Assembly: GCA_000727475.1 (NCBI GenBank)
Contig: KL647291.1
Coordinates: forward strand, 4,945,730 to 5,009,729
Length of the DNA: 64,000 nucleotides
Direction of reading: 5' to 3'
Source of the DNA: Sarcocystis neurona
Lineage: Eukaryota; Apicomplexa; Conoidasida; Eucoccidiorida; Sarcocystidae
Of the stretch, positions 56,703 through 64,000 are shown piece after piece. How positions within the stretch are numbered: position 1 is the stretch's first letter; each line of letters begins with the position of its first letter. Made by a program: the position numbers and the translations under genes. Below the pieces are notes generated by a model. That model searched no databases, had not been told where the DNA came from, and saw nothing but the letters and a program-made list of their open reading frames with translations.

Positions 56703-58735
56703 ACCAGACCGGGTCAAACACGGCGGCGTCACTGGTTCAAAAACGTCTCTACGTAAAACTTCAAGCACGTTTCGAACCGATGTTTCGAAACATCCAGACC
56801 TGCCACGCGGCAGAAACGTGCTGCACCACTGCGGGGTCGTTCCCTATTGCGGCACAATTCACCTGTCCGGTGGCGAAATCCTGTATCCAGAAGCCTTTCC
56901 CTGAAAGTTACTCCATGAAAGTCTTTCTCGTAGTAGTACATTGACGAGTTCACAAACGGTCGTGACGGTTTCGTCGTGCTCTTCTTGAGAAACGGATCGC
57001 AGAAGTGATGCTAATTGCTTGGTGGGTCTGACACGAGAGGTTGCCTTCCGCTCAGCAATACATTGAGCATTCCAGGATGCACAGAAGACGACACACAGGT
57101 GCTTTTCCCGAAGATTTACGCGTCAGAAACTCAGGGGCATTTATGCGTATATATGTATAGTGGGAGTAAGTGGCAGACCGCTTTGCATGCGAGTAGTACA
57201 ACCTAGATCCGTTCTAGCAATGAAATCTTGGCTCCAACAATTACTGGGATCGCGCAAGTCTGAAAACCTCGGTCCACTGAAACATCGAATTACTTCTGCA
57301 GATATATATTGTTCGACATGCTGTGACGCAAAGCTACTTGGCTGTGTGCGTGTATTAAACACGCACGAGCCGTCTTTACTGCCCGCCAGTGGATTACAGT
57401 GGCTCCCCTTCTCCCAATTTCCAGAGTGAAAACCAGCCCTTCCTCAAGAATGGAGAACACGCTTATATTCATGTTCGCTCAGACGCTGGTGTCCACTTTC
57501 GTCCCTGCGCAGCCTTATATTGTATGTACTACGCACATACGGTATGCGTCCGCAAAAAATACACAGCACGCATGTGCGTGCCGCCTTTCGTTAGCTTCTT
57601 TAATATCCTGATGTCTGCCTATACGCAAACATCAACATAGCTGATACACAAACATACGTATATACTATACAAAAGATCCGAACTGGGCTTCACCAGATGC
57701 ACGCGCCTCTACGCGCCTATTCTTTAGGCAAGACTGCTTTTTTTTTATATCTTTTGTGCTTTCTTAGCATTTTCCCAGCATGCAAAGCGCCAAGGGAAAT
57801 CAATAGAAGTCTCTGGGCAGATCACGTTCGTGTGTGGCTATTTCGCAAAACAATTCACGAGCGAAAGCAAATGACCGTCGAGGCCCTGCTGCCTTCACGT
57901 GTAGGCATGCAGCCTTCGGCTTCGAAGGGCGGTAACGCCCACAGAGGTGGAAACACTTGAATGGACGTACTGCGATTGATGTGGGACAACAGCGACGGTA
58001 CAGAGGAGTACGGTTGTGCACAAGCCACGGCACACACATACTTTGTACAGAAGTCGCTCCGTCCGCCACCACGGGGACAGTAGGGGAGGTGAAACTCTAA
58101 AGGAGCAGACATTCGACCGAAAAGCAGGCCCCAACGAAGAGTTAGCTGCTGAGGCCGGATACGCAGTTGCAGAGGAGTGCAGGAAACTAGTTAACGCTTT
58201 TTTTCCCAGTTGTCCCGTATCACGCGCGTGCAGGGTGGAGTTTGCTTACGTGAGCGGACTATTTCCAGTTTGTCAAAACATGGTATACAAAAGTGAAGGC
58301 GCTTACTACGATGGTGCTCCCCCTGTCGTGGAAGCGACTCCTCATGTGACACGTAGTCCAGTATTCTCCAAGACAACGTTCCTGGCCGAATCTCGCTTAA
58401 TGCATGCGGCTCTGAGCGTTGTTTGAAGCAGCTTGGTCCGCGGGTCAAGCTGGTATTTCGACCTATCTTTGTACGAGCGAAAACGTGCATGTACACAGGC
58501 AGTCACGTATGTATGTATTTTATGGATAAATACATAGAGAGACGTATAGATGCATGCACAGACAAGGCTGCGACACCTTCCCTCGCTATCCGCCCGCCTA
58601 CTCGCTTGCCGCCGCAGTTGTTGCGTATCGTTGGGTAGACGACTGCCTTCGCAGCTCAAAATTTATTCGTACGTTGTAATTATCGTTCGATACTTGCCTG
58701 CCGAAGTACCACCAGAGTTTTTACTTCTTACGTAC
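56703..58735. other. Region without a recognised gene
   Basis: Contains short ORFs only. One + strand ORF ending at 58426 (AAEAGYAVAEECRKLVNAFF, then VEFAYVSGLFPVCQNMVY) has an ordinary residue mixture and may be an exon or small gene, but I recognise no family and its start is unclear. A T8 run is near 57.74 kb. Confidence 0.4.
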
Positions 58736-58868
58736 TGACGCCTTTCCTGGATGCCAGGGGATGAGCTCACGGGGAAAATAGCGCATGCGCTCGATCTGTA
58801 AGGACGTGTCTCCATCGACAGAATTGACAGCAGGAACTTCCATTTCGTCAAGTAAATTAACGACTATT
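58736..58868 (-). CDS. Probable internal exon of an unidentified minus-strand gene
   Basis: The exon is bounded by GGCTTTACAG (acceptor) and GTACGTAAG (a strong donor). It enters at phase 2 and leaves at phase 0, with 44 codons and no low complexity: IVVNLLDEMEVPAVNSVDG, then LQIERMRYFPRELIPW. The composition looks like a conserved folded domain. I do not recognise the family. It may belong with the ORF at 58976-59605. Confidence 0.35.
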
Positions 58869-58975
58869 CTGTAAAGCCCCCGACGTACAAGGGACTAACT
58901 TAATCACCGGTCTATGTCCGCCTTTATCCCTGCTTCGCCGGAGCCCGTCTGCGCGCCCCTTGTGCAGGCATGTAG

Positions 58976-59605
58976 TCACTGGTGCACGAGGGGTGCAGTG
59001 GTCATTGTCCATCGCGCTTTGCCTTCTGTGGCATAATATCTACGTAGTTGCACCTCCTCTGCAATCGCATCTGCATGTCTCAGCAGCAGCAATACATAAG
59101 CAGCTGTTGTTGGTGCACCGTCCCTTCCAGTCGGTACCAGCGGCAACATCGCATCCAGCAGTAGCAGAAACGGTAGGTCTATAGGCGAAAGGAACCACAG
59201 GAGCACACGAGGTGTAATTACGGTGTGAATGGTGGTAATATGAGATTTGAAAAGGCGCCTGCGAAAACCCAGCTTTTGAAGGCGTAGTCTTTCCCGCCCA
59301 TGTCTCTCCACCTCTTGTACAGCGTCTCTCTGCGCGTCAAGTGTGTCTTTCGGCATCTTGCCACGAACCCAAAAAATGTACCTAGTTTTCTTCCAAAGTG
59401 TTTGAGTATCGCTGTGCTCCAGAAGAAATCTTCTAGAGTTTGTTGGCCCCCACTTACGCGGAGCGTGTATTCGTAATGTAACAAGAAGGAAACGACGCGT
59501 GTCTTCTGTGCGGAGATGACTCTTGCCTTCCGTGTGTCGCCAGGGGTGTTTTTTGACCAAGAAGGGCCCGTAGCATATGCCGTCTAACTCTCTAGTGCCG
59601 AACAC
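58976..59605 (-). CDS. ORF with faint GT31 glycosyltransferase-like pattern, unidentified
   Basis: The frame has no ATG at its 5' end, so at best it is an internal exon. The run FLLVTLRIHAPRKWG, then SRRFLLEH, then TRYIFWVRGK and AVQEVERHG resembles the opening of beta-1,3-glycosyltransferases of family GT31 (FLLVLVTSAP...RRxAIRxTW...FLLG...E...YGDI). The DxD-type metal site and the EDVYVG motif were not found downstream. Treat the resemblance as weak. Confidence 0.2.
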   Translation of the reverse strand: MFGTRELDGICYGPFLVKKHPWRHTEGKSHLRTEDTRRFLLVTLRIHAPRKWGPTNSRRFLLEHSDTQTLWKKTRYIFWVRGKMPKDTLDAQRDAVQEVERHGRERLRLQKLGFRRRLFKSHITTIHTVITPRVLLWFLSPIDLPFLLLLDAMLPLVPTGRDGAPTTAAYVLLLLRHADAIAEEVQLRRYYATEGKARWTMTTAPLVHQ

Positions 59606-60655
59606 GCGAGGATCTACGTTTTATATTGTGGCGTAGCTTCCCTCTCTCGGGTTTATTTGTCGCGTCCTTCCGGCCACCGTTTCCGCCTCTTTTTGCGCTC
59701 TTCTTCTCTTTCGCCAAGAAACTCAAAGGGAGGCGGGAATTCCTACCCGGAAGTACTGGAACGCGTTGCATGTTTAGCGTGATAGTGGCGGTGGGCACGT
59801 TGATTACGTGATGGTTTAGTATCTGTTGATGTTTCGTCTGCGGTAAGAAGCACGCTGCTGGCAAAGCGGTTGTCTCCCTGTTTCTGTCAACTTCGCCGTA
59901 ACAATGGAATTCTATGCGATTCGCTTGCAATGTCGTCAGTGTCCGTCCTTACCCGCGTGAGATATCACGCTGGCGGGGGTCTGCGCCCCTTTTTCCCAAC
60001 AACAAACGGCCGATCGTTCTACGTTTTTGGCCAACCATGACAATTGCCGACGCGAGAGGGACTTGTAGAAGAGGTAGATTGCCAGCCTGCGTCTTACTGC
60101 TTGTCAAGTGTGATGACATTATCAGAATGAAAGATGGTTGTGCATTTATAACAAATAACCCAAATGAAGTAATTTATTTGTGAGTGGATGTGTGCACCTT
60201 CAAGCGCCGCATTTATTCGGTTGCCGTGCTGCACGCGTCTAAGTAGATCCTATTTTCGCGCATCCAAGGCCGCCACCTAGCCGTCGCAACATTCACTGTG
60301 CTGTCCAATGACGCCAGACGGGCCCCCTCAGCTTCTGCTTCACGGGTGTGGCAAAGTGTTTGCTTCACGCTGAGGGTACTAAACGGCTCTGTGCTGCGAA
60401 TGAACTATGCCTGTGTGCGTGTGTGCACGCGTGCGTAGAGATACTTCTGCTATCTCTGCGCCTCTCTCTGTGGAGACGCACACGCATCATGTGTGTGTAT
60501 TTTTACGTCGGCGGTTGACTGTGTCGTGAAGTGGAGAGTGATCTAGCAGCAGAAAGCAGGACAGCGACTGCACGTGTGTGCAGCCGTTTTCTGCTTCGCG
60601 AAGGGTCTCCACACACATTCGGCGAGAAGCGGCGAATTTCTTTTGCGTTTCCTTA

Positions 60656-63600
60656 ATGAAGCTTCTAAGAGAAGCTTATGAACGGGACGGCAGCGGAGCC
60701 GTCGTGCTCGAGTGTGAAGCACCTGATGACGTCTGGGCGCTGTACAACCTCGTATCGGCTGGGGACCGCGTGAAAGGAACTACCAGCAGGCAAGAAAGAA
60801 AATCTACATCACAGCAGCATGCGTATACAAGCAGAAGCAGAAGCAGTACGCAGAGTACGCAGTGGTCGAGAAGCACAAGCAACGCACATTTGGGTAGTAG
60901 CGGAGCAGCTACAGCGCCGGAGCAGCACAAGCAGGAAAGTAGCACCAGAAGGAGCGAGGCATGGCCGGCTGCCTCTGCGTAGCAGAAGCGCTGTAAGCGC
61001 AGCGAGACGAACAGAGCTTGCTCGGGCCTATCTGCGTCCCGGTACGCACGTGAACCGCTTGGTTGGCCAGACGTGAAATTCGTCTTGAGTGAGAGATCTC
61101 TATGTTGCGATAAATTATTGTTTTGTGTAGCAGATATCGCTGTGGAGAGGCAATTGCCATTCGGACAATAGTTGCACGACTTAGCGTCACGATAGGAAAA
61201 TTGCAAAGGCACCGCCGTGTTCGCACATTACAGAATGAATAGCTGACCGCAGTATTCAGGGGTCAGCGTGAGCGGTCGAAACGAATTTCCAGGAAGGTGA
61301 ACTTGTGCGTGATTGGACACTCGTTCTGCTACAGTCCCTCCTCGGATCTGGCAATTGCAGCTGAAATTTTCTGGGCTGTGTCGCGAAAGTGTAGACTGAT
61401 ATGGATGGAAGGACACGGTAATCAAACAAGCCGTATAAATGCATGTCATGGCTCTCATACACGTCTGTGGCGAACGAATGGGCTAGACGCTGCTTAGAGG
61501 AGGCGGAGGGAGAGCCTACGTGCGCAGAGAGAGACACTTTGACGAAATTTGTATTTCGCATGATGGTCTACGCAGCCACGCAGAGAGAAAGATCCAGGAG
61601 ACGAAGAGAAACCAGTGGAGCGCGAGGCAGGCAGGAAGCGATACAAATTGTCAAGAGACAGCTAGAGATGCATGTGTTTTGGTGCTGACTAGGAAGGTGC
61701 GCAAAGAAAGCGCGAGTGGATTGGTGGCGACGGAATTAAAGAAGATTACTCTGGAGGTGTCTGTCAAGGTAAGCGGGCCAGTGAAAATAGAATTTGCAAC
61801 GGTACGCAAGCCGCCAACGACCTCTTAGTAAAAGCCGCAGTGGCAAAAAGCTGTCGTGCCACACGTGGGTGTCGTACTGCTGCGGTGGTTGATGGGGTGC
61901 AGTCCTGCGGTTGCACTGTCGGCGTCACAGTGCGGCATTCAACCGGTAAAAATTTTCTCTCCCAGCTGACCAGATTTCAGCTGAGTGCATCCAGCGGACT
62001 CTGTGTTGTCGACGCGGTTTGATCACTCGTGAAAAGATGTAAGTGAGCATTATAAGGATGGTTTGTTCGCCTGTCGTGCTTTGAAGAAGTGAATCGGCCG
62101 GAAATTACAAACACCACCACTGTTTTGGGAAGAACATAGCGGCGTCCTTGAGTACCCGAAAGGGCATCTTATGGGAACGAAGGGCACATAGCTGGCTTTT
62201 TGTACGTCTGGGGGCGTGCAGGATGTTGGCGAGACAAAGATGCCCACACCTCGGTGCCGCGAACGTATATGCGTATACATATATGTATATATATATATGT
62301 AGATGCATATAGGCACGTATACTGCATTTATTTATACATATATATATATATGTCTTTATCTCGTTGTGTACATTCAATGTATCTGCTCGTAAAAGTGCAG
62401 ACAGGGGCTACACCTGAGGGTATGCGTGCTCGTCGAGGACGCGCCACACCAGTGAGAATCACGTGGCGTTGTGCTACGGCGAGCTGCGGATTCGGAAGGG
62501 CGCGCCGCAGTTTCAGGTGATAGAAGTGCTGTTGCTGTGTGCGTCGTTTATGCTCGGCTGTACTACTCCCGTAGGCATTTACAAGGCAGGAGAAAACCTG
62601 CGAGAGTTTTTTGCTGGTTTCTGCCGTGCTTTCATCCAGAAAACAGACTACGAAGGCGACGTGGACGTCTTGCGCGTGTCGGGTCCGGTCGCAGAAGAGA
62701 ACCCGTTTGTCCAGGTGGGCGGACGCGTCTGTACCGTGCACGACATGCAGCACTCGCTCACCACTAGCATTTGAAAGGCTTGTGATATGTCGCAGGAGTA
62801 CCGTGTAGGTACAGTGGTAACGTTTATAAAGGCCTCGTGCGTGCAGTGCGGTACACAGTTGCGTAGCCTCCGTACGACGCCGCTGCCTGTATTTCTTGGC
62901 TGGTAGTATGGTGGTATTCTTCGTGTAAGAAGAGGGGGAGAGTAAAGGCCGCTGCTTTATTTTATCATAGGGAGTTGCGGATCCTCGTGTGCTCACTTTT
63001 TTCGGCTGTCTCCTCCAGGTCGGCGCGTACCATACTCTTGAAATCACGCTCCGTTCGAAGTTGACCCTCCACAAGGTAGAGTGGAGCTTCGTGCGTACGG
63101 GATGGAAGACACGTGTGCATATAGGGTTGCAAAGGGCAGACTTAGAGAATGATCACTTTAGTAATCGGTGGTATATCGCAGCAGCTGCGTAGACATCGTC
63201 GTACTAACTATCACCTTGTTCCTACGTACTATATACTCGGCGCGGGCTGTGGAACCACTGAGGCAGTGCTGGATTGGAGACGTTTGTGCCGCCGTTCAGC
63301 GACACTGGCGTGCGGGATACGAGGCAGGCGCAGTTGAACGGCTCCCTGTGTTCGTTGGCATTTTGTGTAGGTGGATTCTTAGCCTTTCCATGTCCTAGGT
63401 GCGACAGGGGCTCCACAAAACGTCTCGCGAGTACCGTTCCGTTTCCGTGCAGGAGAACTGGGATCGCATTCATGTTGATGCGATTCATAAGGCTGTAGAT
63501 CCACATCAAAGAGCGGAGCTTCAAGTGGTGGTAGGTGACGCGTCGTGCAGGTCCGCTCAGGCTACATCGGCTGTGTTTTTTTAAGAGAAAAAGGGCATCC

Positions 63601-64000
63601 TGAATGAAAACGATAGTGTGTAAATCAAGAAAGAAGCCTGTCGAACATGATGTAGACCGCGAAGTGAGCGTGTGACGCGCATCCTCCGAGGTTGTTCCCT
63701 ACGAAACTTGCCGCTTAGTGTAGTGGGGTAAGTTACGGGTTTCGGAACTTCAGAGGTGCTGCTTGCCTGTTTACATTCGTACGTGGTGTACTTGTGTTGT
63801 TCGCACGTAATTTGTGTTTTCGTGCCATGCGCGATTCGCAGTTGATCGAAAGCGGACTGTGCCAGATCTTTTTAGTGTCGTCTTCTCTCGCCAAGCGCGT
63901 CGCGAAAGTCCAGGTCAACATCCCTAAACAGCGCGGGCCAAACTCCAACTACGACAAAGTGGGTGTCTTTTTCCGTCGTGAATACCTCCGTTTGTTGAAA
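60656..64000 (+). CDS. PELO: Pelota/DOM34, ribosome rescue factor (5' part; continues past the window)
   Basis: Exons: 60656-60789, 61693-61768, 62640-62714, 63019-63075, 63453-63530, 63842-63958 (last donor GTGGGT near the window end). The start is the ATG of MKLLREAYERDG, the same MKL start as human MKLVRKNIEKDN. The spliced frame gives APDDVWALYNLVSAGDRVKG, TSRKVRKESASGLVATELKK, VLRVSGPVAEENPFVQVGAYHTLE, ENWDRIHVDAIHKAVDP, and SGLCQIFLVSSSLAKRVAKV with QVNIPKQR. This follows the human Pelota N-terminal (eRF1-like Sm fold) and the start of the central domain (PEDMWHTYNLVQVGD, RVKGTNIQENEYVKMGAYHTIEL, EGLAHICLV, AKVEVNIPRKR) without gaps. All junctions hold phase. Pelota with HBS1 splits stalled ribosomes. 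The first intron begins with GC rather than GT. The C-terminal half is outside the window. Confidence 0.85.
62273..62352. repeat. TA/CA-rich microsatellite cluster
   Basis: TATACATATATGTATATATATAT and TATATATATATA tracts lie in the Pelota intron before exon 3. Confidence 0.85.

Noticed and set aside
60578..60982. The full open frame around the Pelota start, beginning at a CTG and running past exon 1.
   Set aside because: The MKL start at 60656 matches the family, and the sequence after 60789 (poly-Ser/Gln, CAG-rich) replaces conserved Pelota residues, so it is intron.

Overview
This is eukaryotic nuclear DNA, almost certainly from a coccidian apicomplexan of the Sarcocystidae (the Toxoplasma / Sarcocystis / Cystoisospora / Besnoitia group). 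Three observations support this. There is a two-domain SRS (SAG1-related) surface protein with a GPI-type tail, a family known from Sarcocystidae. There is a secreted multi-Apple/PAN protein of the microneme type. The housekeeping genes are intron-rich and padded with low-complexity, CAG-coded Gln/Ala/Ser inserts. The long introns and large gene spacing point to a large-genome member such as Sarcocystis or Cystoisospora; the genus is an inference.

Layout. 1-4.4 kb: no gene recognised, pyrimidine-rich at the left edge. 4.4-6.0 kb (-): SRS surface antigen. 6-10 kb: no recognised gene. 10.0-10.3 kb (-): terminal exon of an unidentified gene. 11.9-35.1 kb (-): one 23-kb SEL1L/HRD3 gene of the ER-associated degradation pathway, modelled here as 18 exons whose reading phases agree at all 17 junctions. 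Its cytosolic tail is a 15-bp QPQQS repeat interrupted by an assembly gap. 35-43 kb: no recognised gene; a few short exon-like stretches, microsatellites and a 21-bp tandem repeat. 43.3-47.7 kb (+): a greatly expanded WDR4/TRM82, the non-catalytic subunit of tRNA m7G46 methyltransferase, in one exon. 50.3-52.9 kb (-): a two-exon secreted protein with seven PAN/Apple domains. 55.4-56.7 kb (-): a two-exon XPA/RAD14-like nucleotide-excision-repair protein. 58.7-59.6 kb (-): unidentified exon-like ORFs, one faintly like a GT31 glycosyltransferase. 60.7 kb to the right edge (+): the 5' part of Pelota/DOM34 (ribosome rescue), cut off by the window end.

The genes do not form a functional cluster. 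They are independent single-gene units on both strands, as is usual for these genomes. The most notable points are the SEL1L architecture (3' splice sites lying in CTG repeats, an expandable Gln-rich tail), the extreme expansion of WDR4, the Gln/Glu-rich linker splitting the SRS protein, the missing zinc-finger cysteines in the XPA-like protein, and a probable GC-AG intron in Pelota. Exon boundaries were read by eye from splice consensus plus family alignment remembered from human proteins; no database search was possible.
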